Assembly: GCF_018614195.1 (NCBI RefSeq)
Contig: NZ_JAGGOT010000002.1
Coordinates: 28,478 to 92,477, forward strand
DNA from: Streptomyces sp. ISL-43
GTDB taxonomy: Bacteria > Actinomycetota > Actinomycetes > Streptomycetales > Streptomycetaceae
DNA: 64,000 nucleotides
Direction of reading: 5' to 3'
Positions 27,037 through 35,329 of the stretch are shown piece by piece. A program made the translations under genes and the position numbers. The notes beneath the pieces are model-generated. The model did no database searches, was not told the DNA's origin, and was given only the letters and a program-made list of their open reading frames with translations. The stretch's first letter is position 1, and each line of letters starts with the position of its first letter.

Positions 27037-27402
27037 GTGAGCACATCCAGGACCGACGCGGACCGCATGCGCCGCAGAGAGCTGCACGACGCGGCAGCAG
27101 GAGTGACCGGCCCGCGCTTACTGCCGTGGACGACTCAGGACGGGAACCCCTGCTACCTCAGCACCAACGGCAGGGGCTACCTCTCCTCCCTCGCCGACAG
27201 CATCGAAGAAGTACAACTCGACATGGGCGAGGAACTCCTCGGGTACGCCCGCCAGGTCGTGGCCCCCGGAGCCAAGGAACTGTCGGCCGTCGAATACCGG
27301 TGGCTCGCCTGCCGGCTGACCGAAGCCCTCACGGACGCGCTCCGGGTCGCCGAATCACGCGGCGACCGCATCCCCGACCCGTCAGAGCCTCCTGGCCTCT
27401 GA
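27037..27402 (+). CDS. Small element-borne protein of unknown function
   Basis: A 121-residue protein. The GTG at 27037 (MSTSRTDADRMRRRELHDAA) follows GGTGGGGG; the same frame is open from 26794 but overlaps the XRE gene. The sequence is soluble and helical, with LSSLADSIEEVQLDMGEELL and a C-terminal RWLACRLTEALTDALRVAES. Similar small genes often follow XRE/TPR regulators in Streptomyces and may form a regulator/effector pair. That is context only; I do not recognise a family. Its stop codon lies in the first GACGGCA repeat at the right end of the element. Confidence 0.65.
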   Translation: MSTSRTDADRMRRRELHDAAAGVTGPRLLPWTTQDGNPCYLSTNGRGYLSSLADSIEEVQLDMGEELLGYARQVVAPGAKELSAVEYRWLACRLTEALTDALRVAESRGDRIPDPSEPPGL

Positions 27403-27421
27403 CGGCAGTAGCGACGGCAAC
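27400..27421. repeat. Putative Int arm-binding repeat, right end of the element
   Basis: TGACGGCAGTAGC-GACGGCAAC matches 18103-18125 except for one missing T. It lies about 90 bases inside the right 17-bp core, a normal distance for an arm site of a tyrosine recombinase. A one-base length difference makes it a poor crossover site itself. Confidence 0.55.
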
Positions 27422-27450
27422 AACCACGGATTCCAGCACACAAAAACGGA

Positions 27451-27506
27451 CTCCGACGGACGCCCAAACCCCTCCCCACCTGCATAGAAGCAGCTGAGGG
27501 AGGGGC
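27451..27506. terminator. Hairpin near the right end of the element
   Basis: CCCCTCCC and GGGAGGGG pair around an inner CTGC/GCAG stem in about 27468-27505. It would end transcription of the small gene at 27037-27402 and could insulate the displaced toxin downstream. Confidence 0.55.
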
Positions 27507-27971
27507 AGCCAGCACACGTACTATGTGCTCGCTGGCAACGCCCCGATCTTGGTCCACAATTGTGACTTGAATACAGACGGGTATCTGTATCGCGGTCTCG
27601 GTAAGGGCCACCATAGTTATGATGCTGCCACTCAAGGCCGCGCAGTGCCCCTCGGAACCCGCTCAGACATATCTGATCACGTGGGAGGAGACAACACGGA
27701 CACCATCTTCACGTCTTGGTCGGACGCTCTCGAAGTTGCCGAAGACCGCGCCCATGAGCTGAACGGAAAATGGGTTGATGAAGGTGTCATAATGCGCATC
27801 AGGGTGGCAGACATAGATCCACTCGTGGGCCCGTCGAGGAACATTCAAATCCATGACAGCCAATGGGATAAGTCATTCTTCGAAGATGAGCACCTCCTTG
27901 TCGGGGAAATCCATGCCCCAGAAATCAGCTTTGACTTTGGGGAAACCTGGACAAGAGTTGCGGGTGGGTGA
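27498..27971 (+). pseudogene. Displaced rhs C-terminus: Hint tail plus second ART-like toxin
   Basis: This frame has no start of its own that makes sense. It opens with HTYYVLAGNAPILVHNC, the last residues of a Hint domain, followed by a toxin of about 135 residues. The toxin shows YLYRGLGKGHH, then HVGGDNTDTIFTSWSDALEV and a late LLVGEIHAPEIS. This matches the R-S-E pattern of another ADP-ribosyltransferase subtype common at RHS C-termini (FTSW is the S-T-S-like part). The codon phase at the shared 17-bp core is the same as in the intact rhs gene. Removing 17101-27529 would fuse this toxin in frame to the Hint domain, so it is a parked toxin tip rather than a dead fragment. Confidence 0.8.
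27513..27529 (+). repeat. Right att core of the integrated element (attR)
   Basis: CACACGTACTATGTGCT, identical to 17084-17100. Similarity to the rhs gene stops abruptly just left of it and continues as ordinary Hint-tail homology to the right, as expected at a site-specific junction. The left flank GCCAGCACA (27508-27516) is the perfect complement of TGTGCTGGC at 17095-17103. Confidence 0.7.
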
Positions 27972-27972
27972 G

Positions 27973-28353
27973 ATGGACGAGGTATCCGCAAGCGACCTGC
28001 TAGCCGCATTCAAGTTCGACTCTGAGGCCAGCAGTCGGGCCAAGAATGCACTACTTTCAGGAGCACATTTCGACGTCTGGCTCGATCCGGTTCCAGCGGC
28101 GAGGCTCCTGGGCATCTGCCGCTCGAGGCTGAGGACCTTGCAGCGGCGCGGCAAGCCGACTGTCGGCGCCGCGGAATGCCTTACGGGCCTTGCTGAAATT
28201 GGCGAGAGGGGTCTTCTTGTGGCCTATGTGGACGATCGCAAACGAGCTGGATACTATTTTCGGCTCTACCTCGACCCGCACCCGCTTAAAGTAGTCGGAT
28301 GCTTCGGAGTCAACATCTCCCCCGAAGATGACCCCATCGCTGATCCCGAATAG
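27973..28353 (+). CDS. Candidate immunity protein for the displaced ART-like toxin
   Basis: A 126-residue protein whose ATG lies one base after the toxin stop codon (TGAGATG), so the two are tightly coupled. The sequence includes FDSEASSRAKNALLSGAHFD and GICRSRLRTLQRRGKPTVGA. A beta-rich end follows (RAGYYFRLYLDPHPLKVVGC, then GVNISPEDDP). I do not recognise the family. Position and coupling give the role. If the upstream toxin is silent because it lost the rhs front part, keeping this gene would still protect against sister cells that make the toxin. It is followed by a hairpin at 28439. Confidence 0.65.
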   Translation: MDEVSASDLLAAFKFDSEASSRAKNALLSGAHFDVWLDPVPAARLLGICRSRLRTLQRRGKPTVGAAECLTGLAEIGERGLLVAYVDDRKRAGYYFRLYLDPHPLKVVGCFGVNISPEDDPIADPE

Positions 28354-28438
28354 GGGGCGGCAGGCGAAGTTGAGGGTGCGCTCTGGATCTCCGCTCTGCA
28401 GGGAATGAAGCATTGTCAACCGTCGCATCCTCACAGTG

Positions 28439-28482
28439 CCCCAGCGGCCCCACCGGATCTTTTCCCGGTGGGGCCGCTGGGG
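28439..28482. terminator. Strong hairpin after the second toxin/immunity cassette
   Basis: A perfect 18-bp stem (28439-28456 with 28465-28482) and an 8-base loop. Its sequence differs from the hairpin at 18060 but it sits in the same place: after an immunity gene and before the GACGGCA repeat and int. Confidence 0.85.
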
Positions 28483-28486
28483 TGTT

Positions 28487-28509
28487 TGACGGCAGTGGTT
28501 GACGGCAAC
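28487..28509. repeat. Third copy of the GACGGCA repeat, at the edge of the decayed element
   Basis: TGACGGCAGTGGTTGACGGCAAC, differing from 18103-18125 at two or three positions. It precedes integrase-like sequence in exactly the same arrangement. Confidence 0.55.
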
Positions 28510-28628
28510 GTCAGCGGACGGCCGTAGCGCCAAGCGGTGGGCCGGTGCTGGCGTCTGAACCGGTGGCGGCTTCGGTGGGGTTGTGGAGAGTGCGGCCGAT
28601 GAGGTCGCCGGCGTCCCGAGCCGAAGTG
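28510..28628 (-). pseudogene. Integrase 3'-end remnant
   Basis: About 120 bases similar to the last codons of the intact int (18127 onward). Shared landmarks are GTCAGCGGACGGCC, GTTGTGGAG, GTGCGGCC and GGCGTCCCG. The rest of the gene is gone, including the catalytic domain upstream, so it cannot work. Confidence 0.75.
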
Positions 28629-28629
28629 A

Positions 28630-28808
28630 GCACCACGACGAGCTCGACCGAGCTGGCGAGGCGTACCAGGAAGCAGTCAACAAGGGCCGGAAGATCACCA
28701 GGGAGCTAGCCCACCGTGGCCAGGTTGGACCCCCTCTCCAGATGACCCGGCAGCCGCTCGCAAGGAGCTGGAGACCAAGCTCTCCCAGGCGAAGAAACGC
28801 CGCTGACT
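28630..28808 (+). pseudogene. Remnant of a regulator C-terminus (GntR-like)
   Basis: The translated pieces HDELDRAGEAYQEAVNKGRK and, in another frame, DDPAAARKELETKLSQAKKR with a stop resemble the helical, basic end of element-borne GntR regulators. A frameshift separates the two pieces. The assignment rests on composition and on its place just before the shared repeat, as in the intact element. Confidence 0.5.
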
Positions 28809-28856
28809 CGACAGCGGATCCCAGAATGCTTACGGGCTCAGTCGTCAACGTTGGGT

Positions 28857-29098
28857 GAGATGTTCAGAGCTTCTCTACTTGATCAAGGCGGCCCGCTGAC
28901 GCGGCCCGCGCGCGCTCCGGCCCTGCGGGGCCGCCGCCCGCTCCTGTCTCCGCCCCGCTTGTCGGCTGCCCCGCTGGTCCGGGCGCGCAACAGCCAGTAG
29001 CGGGGATTGTTCTGGGGCTCTGCCCCAGGCCGCGGCCCTCTCTCCGAGGGGGGAGGCCATTTGCGGGTGCGGCTCCGTCGTGGTGGTGGGTGGGCGGG
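28857..29098. repeat. Repeat copy 2 (decayed element)
   Basis: Closely similar to 25108-25354, including TTCTGGGGCTCTGCCCCAGG and the ACTTGATCAAGGCGGCCCGC stretch. The long inverted repeat at 25389-25471 has no counterpart here. Confidence 0.8.
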
Positions 29099-29173
29099 GT
29101 CCTACGCAGGCCGTCTCCTACGGGAGGCCGACCGCGGGGCCAAACCCCGTACGCAGCGGTGGTTGCCGGCCGG

Positions 29174-29863
29174 CGGGTATCTGCCGGATAAGCCCAGTTG
29201 ATAGGCCCTTCCGGCGTACCGTGGCGCTGGAGGTGGTGAGCGGACGGCTACGGAACTGGCTGACGACGCCCGCAAGTACCGGCGGACGCCGGGATGAGCC
29301 AAGAGGAACTCGCCCACGTACACAGGCGTCTCGTCGGGCACGGTGCACAAAGTCGAGCAGGGCGGGACGATCCGAATGGAGAACCTTCACGCCCCTGGTC
29401 CGCGCGCTGGCGTGACCACCGGCGCATGGATGTCGTCCGACGCCCTCGAAACCGTGGCAGCGTTGGAACCGAACCTGCGCGCCTTTAGCCGGGCAGTGGG
29501 AGACGCGTGCGGGTCCTGCACTTCTCCGACAGCTACAAGAGCGTCCCGGCCGAACTACCAGATCTGGCGCGAGAAGCCATGAGGGCTGTTGCCTATGACG
29601 ACAGCGGAGACGGGCTCCGGCAGGCGCTACTGGCCTACGCCGAGGCGCTGCGTCTGGCCGGTACCTCCTCACCCAGGTTCGGCAGTACGACATCGCCTAC
29701 CCCGCCCTGGCCGGTGCGATCACGGATGCCAGGCAGGCCGGGGACATGCTCGCGGCAGGCACGGCGGTCGACGGTATGTGCTGGCCGCTGGTGCGGCAGG
29801 GGCGGCTGGACGGGCGGATCGCCACCCAGAGCATGGCCGCGGTGGAACCGAGTCGATCTGGTT
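29174..29863 (+). pseudogene. Frameshifted copy of the XRE regulator
   Basis: Bases here follow 25590-26370 closely: GCGGGTATCTGCCGGATA, the GTGGCGCTGGAGGTGGT ribosome-site region, ATGAGCCAAGAGGAACTCGC, and the GACAGCTACAAGAGCGTC stretch. The start ATG is lost, several small insertions and deletions shift the frame, and similarity stops near the codons for IEPRLSR. Protein pieces such as MSQEELAHV and SDSYKSVPAELPDLAREAMR are spread over different frames. It is a dead paralogue and shows the shared descent of the two elements. Confidence 0.85.
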
Positions 29864-29884
29864 GCCGACGCCGTCCTTACCGCA

Positions 29885-30300
29885 GCCACCCTCACATACG
29901 TCGACGGACCGGACCTCGACCGCCGCACCTCCCCCTTCGCCGCGTCGGCCGGCGTCTCGGGCGTGGCCCAAACGGGCGGTGGGCTGCAGTTGCCCTTGGG
30001 GCCGTCGAGGCGGAGCACGGCGTGGATGGGGATCAGCCCGCTCGCTGGTACTCGGCGACCTTGGCATACGAGACCCGGGCGTACCTGGGGAGCAGGCGCT
30101 GGGGGGTGCCTGCTGCTGCGGCGCGGACGAAACATGAGGCGGGCCCACAGGGGCTGGTGCGTGGGCGTCCGAGTGCGTGGGCGTCCGAGGCCGGGTCGTC
30201 CTCGGTGTGGACGTGTCCGCAGCGGCAGCGTGCGGAGGCGCTGGAGCGCCGGCCGTGGACCGGGCCGTACGAGGGCGGTACTGGTAGCGGACACCCGAGC
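29885..30300 (-). pseudogene. Fragment of a RepSA-like initiator gene
   Basis: On the minus strand, broken frames give IHAVLRLDGPKGNCSPPPVW, matching FHAVIRLDGPDGNTQPPPSY of the intact initiator. AKVAEYQRAG and a Cys-containing stretch appear in other frames. The nuclease HxH motif is damaged (IHA) and frames are interrupted. The piece lies downstream of the XRE copy, unlike the gene order in the intact element, so the remnant has also been rearranged. Confidence 0.75.
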
Positions 30301-30362
30301 GGCGGGCGGGGGAATCCCGGCCCGCCGTTCGCCGTTATCGGTAGACCACAAGGAGGGAATCC

Positions 30363-31028
30363 ATGTTCTCGTACCGCCGCACGCCCGAGCTCCCCACCCG
30401 CGAGGAAGCCCTGACCGGCCGCGCGGAGCCGCTCTTCGCCCTGCCCGCCGTCCACACCGTGCTGGGCAACCCCCTCGCGGGCCCGTACCCCGCCCACCTG
30501 CAGGTCGCGGACTTCGGCCTCGGCTGCTTCTGGGGCGCCGAGCGCAAGTTCTGGCAGACCCCGGGGGTCTGGACCACCCTCGCCGGCTACCAGGGGGGCT
30601 TCACCGAGAACCCGACCTACGAGGAGGTCTGCTCGGGGGGCACCGGCCACACCGAGGTCGTCCGGGTGGTCTTCGACCCCTCCCTGGTCTCCTACGAGGC
30701 CCTGCTGAAGCTGTTCTGGGAGTCCCACGACCCCACCCAGGGCTTCCGCCAGGGCAACGACGTCGGCACCCAGTACCGCTCGGCGGTCTACACCCACTCC
30801 CCCGCCGACCAGGCCACCGCCGAAGCCTCCCGCGAGGCCTACCAGTGGGTCCTGGCCTCCTCCGGCTACGGCGAGATCACCACGGCCGTCCTCCCGGCGT
30901 CGGAGCGCCCCTTCTGGCCCGCGGAGGCACACCACCAGCAGTACCTCGACAAGAACCCCGGCGGCTACTGCGGCATCGGCGGCACGGGCGTCTCCTGCCC
31001 GATCGGCGTGGCCCGCGCCGACGGCTGA
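30363..31028 (+). CDS. msrA: Peptide-methionine (S)-S-oxide reductase
   Basis: A 221-residue enzyme that repairs oxidised methionine in proteins. The ATG at 30363 has a near-perfect AAGGAGG site. The catalytic Cys lies in [14 protein letters not shown] at about residues 54-66. The family signatures [18 protein letters not shown] and the C-terminal [12 protein letters not shown] with a resolving Cys are present. The length is normal for streptomycete MsrA, which has an extended N-terminus ([20 protein letters not shown]). It marks the return to conserved chromosome after the accessory block. A hairpin terminator follows. Confidence 0.96.
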   Translation: MFSYRRTPELPTREEALTGRAEPLFALPAVHTVLGNPLAGPYPAHLQVADFGLGCFWGAERKFWQTPGVWTTLAGYQGGFTENPTYEEVCSGGTGHTEVVRVVFDPSLVSYEALLKLFWESHDPTQGFRQGNDVGTQYRSAVYTHSPADQATAEASREAYQWVLASSGYGEITTAVLPASERPFWPAEAHHQQYLDKNPGGYCGIGGTGVSCPIGVARADG

Positions 31029-31039
31029 GCCGCGACGGC

Positions 31040-31078
31040 GAAGTCCCGGCCCCCGCTCGTCGCGGGGGCCGGGGCTTC
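31040..31078. terminator. Bidirectional hairpin terminator after msrA
   Basis: A 17-bp stem with one wobble pair (31040-31056 with 31062-31078) and a 5-base loop, between msrA and the convergent gene ending at 31097. Confidence 0.85.
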
Positions 31079-31096
31079 GGCGTTCTCGGGCCGGGG

Positions 31097-33850
31097 TCAG
31101 CCCTGGGTGAAGTAGCCGAGGAGGTCGGTGATCACGTGGTTGCCGCCGCCGTAGCTGTTGAAGATGTTGACCTTGCCCGAGGCCACCGGGGTGGTGACGT
31201 GGTTCGGGACGGTGGCGCCGGGGAGCGTGTTGAGGCTGCTGGCCGCGGGGAGCGTGCCCCCGAAGGCGTACGCCGTCAGGAACCCGGGGGCCGTGGTGTC
31301 CGTGGCGGTGATGTTCAGGACCGCGCCGAGGGCGTTCGCCGGGAGACCGGAGACCGTCGTGGTCGCGCCGGGGGCGAGCTTGCCGGTGGTGCGGGTGTCG
31401 GCGAGGCGCTTGGGGACGACCGGGGTGAAGAGGGCCTTGCCGTCCTTGCCGTAGTAGCCGACCGCGTCCAGGATCAGGTGGGTAGAGCCCGAGTTGGTGT
31501 ACAGGGTGATGGTGCCGTTCGGTCCGACCGGGACGATGGCCTGGTTGGACTTGTCCTTGCCCGGCTCCACGTTCAGGTTCGACGTGGTGGGGCGCTTCGC
31601 CGGGTCCGGGTAGGCGATCACGTGCGCCTGCTCCGACGCGCCCGTGCTCGTGAGGTTCAGGGCGACCGCGGTGGCGTCGGCCGGGATGCCGTTGACGCCC
31701 GCGACCTTCACCGTGCGGGTCTTGCCAGCGGACAGGACGCCGCCGGTCGTACGGGTGTCCATGACCCGGGTCGGGGCGAGCGGGGAGAACCGCTGCCCGA
31801 TGTTGGGCTGGTAGTAGCCGACGAAGTCCACGATCAGCTCGGCCTTGCCGGAGCCCAGCTGCGCCTGGACCATCCCCAGCACACCGGCCGGGACCGTGAC
31901 CGTGTTCGACGAGGTGCCGCCCGCGCGGACGTTCACGTTCGAGGTCGCCGGACGCGGCTGGCCCGACGGCCACACGGTGAGGTGGGTGTCCTCCGTGGCG
32001 CCGGTGACGGTCACGTTGACGACCGCCGAAGCCAAGCCGGCCGACACGGGGTGGTCCGGTATGTGCGAAGCCGTCGGCAAGGTCACGTCCACCGGCCGGC
32101 CGCTCAGGACGGGGGTGCCGTCGATGCGCGAGTCCTTGATGCGGAACGGCTCCGTGGCGACGTACCCGGACGGGGCGTAGTCGACCTTCACGGTCTTGCT
32201 GACCGTGGACTTCGCGCCCTTGGAGTCCGAGAGGGTCAGCGTCACCTTGTAGTCGCCGGGAGATGCGTAGGAGTGCTCGAAGGAACGCAGCTCGCTGCCG
32301 TGGGCCGTGTTGCCGTCGCCGAATTCCACGTCCGCGCTCAGCACCGGCCAGGGCGCCGCGGTGAGCTCCGTGGGGTCGACGACAACGGTCAGAGGGGAGA
32401 TCCCCATGACGTTCGGGTCCGACCCGGTGGGCAGGGGTTGCTCGACGGCGAAGGCCGCGCTCAGCGGACCGGCCGGGGTCACCTTGGCCGGGGCGTAGGT
32501 GGACCAGACCCGCTCTCCCACACCGTTGACGGCCGTCACCTGGGCCGCGTAGCCGCCCGGCGCGCCGTAGACGTGCTCGACGCTGGACTGCTTGGTGACG
32601 ACCGGGTCCGTGCCGTCCCCGAAGTCGAAGTGGTAGGTGATGCCGGCCCACCAGTGGCTGTCCGCGACGGCCGTCGCCTTCACCCGCGTACCAACTGGCG
32701 CCCAGCTCTCGCTCAGCGAGAGGGTAACGCCGCGCAGGTCGTCCTGGGTCTCGTGCGCGCCGCGGTCGATGTACCCGCCGTTCTTGCCCGTGTTGGGGAC
32801 GCGCGGGTCGTCCGCGATCGGGTCCCCGACCCAGTCCAGGGGAATCACCCCCGGGGCCGTGGGGTCGCCCGAGTCGACGGTGGGCGATTCGTCCCACGGG
32901 CCGATGCCGTCGAGGGACGGGCTCAGGAGGTCGTGCGCACCCTGGCCGCCGGCGGCCAGGAACGCCGCCACCGTCTGGTAGTTGGTGCCGGCCCAGTTGT
33001 AGGGGGAAGCCACGGTGCCGGGCTGGCCCGCGATGAGGTTGTAGTCGACACGGGTGCCGGCCGTCGCGATCTTCGCCACCGCGATGCCGACCCGCGGCTC
33101 GGCGGCCGCGCACGTGCTGGGGGTGCTCCGGGTGTGGACCACGTTGTTGAACAGTGCCGAGCCGGTCGAGGTCCCGCCGACCGACACGGCCGCCCCGCAT
33201 CCGCCGAGGATGGTGTTGTTGGTGAGGACGGTGCCGGGCGCGTCCAGCACCGTCGCGGCCGCCCGGCGGTCGTCCTCGATCATGTTGCGGCTGAGGACGG
33301 TGCGCTGGGCGCCTCCCTCGATCCGGACGGCGTCGAGCGTGCTGCGGATGACCCGTACGTCCGTGCTCGCCCCGCCCACCACGAGGGCGGCGGGTTGGGG
33401 GCCGGAGACGCCGAGCTTCTCCAGCACGACATCGTGGGAGGCGCCGATGCGCACCCCTCCCTCGACCTGGAGTCCGCGGACCACCACGTGGGAGGCCCCG
33501 CTGATGGTGAGGCCCTTTTCCAGGAAGGCCTGGTAGCCGACGACCCCTTCCTCGCCGAAGGCGAAGGTGATCGGCTTGCCCGGCTCTCCCGAGCGGTCGA
33601 TCGTGACCGCATCGGGGTAGCGCGTCTGCGGGGCGATCCGCACGGTCTGGCCCGGCTTGACCACCTTCGCCGCCGCCGTGATCGTGCAGTACGGGGCGGA
33701 CCGCGAACCGGCTCCGGCGTCGGAGCAGGAGCCCGAAGTACTGTTCACGAACAGGTCGGTCGGGGTCTCGGCGGCGGCCGCGGTGGCCGGTATGCCGAGA
33801 AGGGTGACGAGGCCTGCGGTGAGCAGGACCGTCGCACGAGTAGGACGCAC
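31097..33850 (-). CDS. Large secreted protein: beta-helix, PKD domains and three C-terminal repeat modules
   Basis: A 917-residue exported protein. The GTG at 33850 (MRPTRATVLLTAGLVTLLGI) has AAGGAAT upstream and gives a clean signal peptide ending TAAAAETPT; in-frame starts to 33979 would bury it. After the signal comes a right-handed beta-helix region (for example ISGASHVVVRGLQVEGGVRI). Two PKD domains follow, with FDFGDGTDPVV and ADVEFGDGNTAHG motifs. The last 400 residues are three tandem modules of about 130 residues, each with a DTRTTG-type motif and a SNLN or SNVN motif. These modules are common in actinobacterial surface proteins. A carbohydrate- or surface-binding role is likely; no enzyme signature is certain. 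Confidence 0.85.
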   Translation of the reverse strand: MRPTRATVLLTAGLVTLLGIPATAAAAETPTDLFVNSTSGSCSDAGAGSRSAPYCTITAAAKVVKPGQTVRIAPQTRYPDAVTIDRSGEPGKPITFAFGEEGVVGYQAFLEKGLTISGASHVVVRGLQVEGGVRIGASHDVVLEKLGVSGPQPAALVVGGASTDVRVIRSTLDAVRIEGGAQRTVLSRNMIEDDRRAAATVLDAPGTVLTNNTILGGCGAAVSVGGTSTGSALFNNVVHTRSTPSTCAAAEPRVGIAVAKIATAGTRVDYNLIAGQPGTVASPYNWAGTNYQTVAAFLAAGGQGAHDLLSPSLDGIGPWDESPTVDSGDPTAPGVIPLDWVGDPIADDPRVPNTGKNGGYIDRGAHETQDDLRGVTLSLSESWAPVGTRVKATAVADSHWWAGITYHFDFGDGTDPVVTKQSSVEHVYGAPGGYAAQVTAVNGVGERVWSTYAPAKVTPAGPLSAAFAVEQPLPTGSDPNVMGISPLTVVVDPTELTAAPWPVLSADVEFGDGNTAHGSELRSFEHSYASPGDYKVTLTLSDSKGAKSTVSKTVKVDYAPSGYVATEPFRIKDSRIDGTPVLSGRPVDVTLPTASHIPDHPVSAGLASAVVNVTVTGATEDTHLTVWPSGQPRPATSNVNVRAGGTSSNTVTVPAGVLGMVQAQLGSGKAELIVDFVGYYQPNIGQRFSPLAPTRVMDTRTTGGVLSAGKTRTVKVAGVNGIPADATAVALNLTSTGASEQAHVIAYPDPAKRPTTSNLNVEPGKDKSNQAIVPVGPNGTITLYTNSGSTHLILDAVGYYGKDGKALFTPVVPKRLADTRTTGKLAPGATTTVSGLPANALGAVLNITATDTTAPGFLTAYAFGGTLPAASSLNTLPGATVPNHVTTPVASGKVNIFNSYGGGNHVITDLLGYFTQG

Positions 33851-34042
33851 CAGCGGAATTCCTTCGACACAGAAGCGGCGGGGTACGACCGGGGCGCGGC
33901 GCCGCGCGACGTCGCCCGACCGCTTCCCCCTTGCGACGGTCGGGCACACACGGAACCCAGGTTCTGCGGTCATCATCACACTGGCCCGGTGCGGGCGTAG
34001 GACCGGGGCACGGGTCGCGTGGGCGTCCTGCGCCGGACGTGC

Positions 34043-34083
34043 GACGGCCCCCGGTGCGCGCTCGTGGCGCGCCGGGGGCTGTC
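34043..34083. terminator. Hairpin terminator downstream of the alcohol dehydrogenase gene
   Basis: GACGGCCCCCGG pairs with CCGGGGGCTGTC (one wobble) around a partly paired loop. It lies between the dehydrogenase stop and the upstream region of the PKD protein gene. Confidence 0.7.
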
Positions 34084-34117
34084 GGTGGGACGGGGCCCGA
34101 CGGCCGGGGCCGTCAGG

Positions 34118-35167
34118 TCATCGGATCGTCGAGGTGTCGATGACGAAGCGGTAGCGGACGTCGCCCGCCTGCACGCGCTCGTAGGCCTCGTTGACCTCCT
34201 CGGCCCGGATCACCTCGATGTCCGCGCCGAGCCCGTGCTCCGCGCAGAAGTCGAGCATCTCCTGCGTCTCGGCGATCCCGCCGATCATCGAACCGGCCAG
34301 CGTCTTGCGGCCGCCGATGACGGAGAACAGGTTCAGCGAGACCGGCTCCTCCGGGGCGCCGACGTTCACCAGCGCGCCGTCCACCTTCAGGAGCCTCAGG
34401 TAGGCGTCGAGGCCGAGCGGCGCGGAGACGGTGGACACGATGAGGTCGAAGCGGCCGGCCAGCTCGTCGAAGGTGGCCTCGTCGTTCGTTGCGTAGAAGT
34501 GGTCGGCGCCCAGCTTCAGCCCGTCCTCCCTCTTGCGCAGGGTCTGCGAGAGCACGGTGACCTCGGCGCCGAGCGCGTGGGCGATCTTGACGCCCATGTG
34601 GCCGAGCCCGCCGAGGCCGACGACCGCGACCTGCTTGCCGGGGCCGGCCTGCCAGTGCTTCAGCGGGGAGTAGAGGGTGATGCCGGCGCACAGCAGCGGG
34701 GCGGCGACGTCGAGGGCGAGGGCCTCGGGGATGCGGACGGTGTAGTTCTCGTCGACGACCACGTGCGTGGAGTAACCGCCGTACGTGGGCTCGCCGTTCT
34801 TGTCGAGGGCGTTGTACGTGCCGGTCATGCCCTTGGCGCAGAACTGCTCCTGGCCGGCGAGGCACTGCGCGCACTCGCGGCAGGAGTCGACGAAACAGCC
34901 GACGCCCACGCGGTCGCCGACCGCGAACTTGGTGACGTCCGGGCCGACTTCGGCGACCACACCGGCGATCTCGTGCCCCGGGACCATCGGGTAGATGCCC
35001 TCGCCCCAGCCGTCCGTGACCTGGTGGATGTCGGAGTGGCAGATGCCGGCGAACTTGATGTCGATGAGGACGTCGTGCGCGCCGACCGGGCGGCGCGGGA
35101 CGGTGGTGCGCTCCAGCGGGGCCTTGGGGGCGGGAGCGGCGTAGGCGGCGACCTGGGTGACGGACAC
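34118..35167 (-). CDS. Zinc-dependent NAD(P) alcohol dehydrogenase (MDR, AdhC/CAD-like)
   Basis: A 349-residue medium-chain dehydrogenase acting on alcohols and aldehydes. The catalytic zinc ligands are visible as Cys in [12 protein letters not shown] and the GHE motif in [11 protein letters not shown]. The structural zinc cluster is in [20 protein letters not shown], with four Cys. The nucleotide-binding fold has the GLGGLGHMG loop at about residue 180. It resembles the YahK/cinnamyl-alcohol dehydrogenase subgroup, which usually uses NADPH. The substrate is unknown. It is divergent from the HTH regulator at 35330, which may control it. Confidence 0.92.
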   Translation of the reverse strand: MSVTQVAAYAAPAPKAPLERTTVPRRPVGAHDVLIDIKFAGICHSDIHQVTDGWGEGIYPMVPGHEIAGVVAEVGPDVTKFAVGDRVGVGCFVDSCRECAQCLAGQEQFCAKGMTGTYNALDKNGEPTYGGYSTHVVVDENYTVRIPEALALDVAAPLLCAGITLYSPLKHWQAGPGKQVAVVGLGGLGHMGVKIAHALGAEVTVLSQTLRKREDGLKLGADHFYATNDEATFDELAGRFDLIVSTVSAPLGLDAYLRLLKVDGALVNVGAPEEPVSLNLFSVIGGRKTLAGSMIGGIAETQEMLDFCAEHGLGADIEVIRAEEVNEAYERVQAGDVRYRFVIDTSTIR

Positions 35168-35329
35168 GGTGGGGCTCCTCGGAAGACTGCTGTGCGGGAC
35201 TGCTCGCCAGCTTGCCCGCCCGCGCGACGGACACCCATCCCCCTGTCCTGCCTAGGACTGGCGAACCTACCCTTGGCGGGGTCAGGCACAGCCCCCCGGC
35301 CTGTCCGCGTACCCGGGGATACTGGGGTA

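Larger units (their letters stand above)
28487..30300. mobile_element. Decayed remnant of a second, related AICE
   Basis: The stretch holds pieces of the same genes as the intact element. They are an integrase 3' end, a GntR C-terminus, the shared non-coding repeat, a frameshifted XRE gene and a rep fragment. Xis, spd, tra and pra are missing, and the rep piece is out of order. The remnant begins just after a toxin/immunity cassette, as the intact element does. The right boundary is approximate, just before msrA. Confidence 0.75.

Noticed and set aside
27525..27971. Displaced toxin as an independent gene starting with GTG 27525
   Set aside because: The first residues are the end of a Hint domain and there is no ribosome site in front. 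It makes sense only as the tail of an rhs gene.
30033..33947. 1304-codon minus-strand frame covering msrA antisense and the PKD gene
   Set aside because: It is out of frame with the PKD protein and yields Arg/Gly-rich sequence; a shadow frame.
29507..34000. Long plus-strand frame across the element remnant, msrA and the PKD protein gene
   Set aside because: It runs through msrA in another frame and antisense to a well-formed secreted protein; composition is that of a shadow frame.
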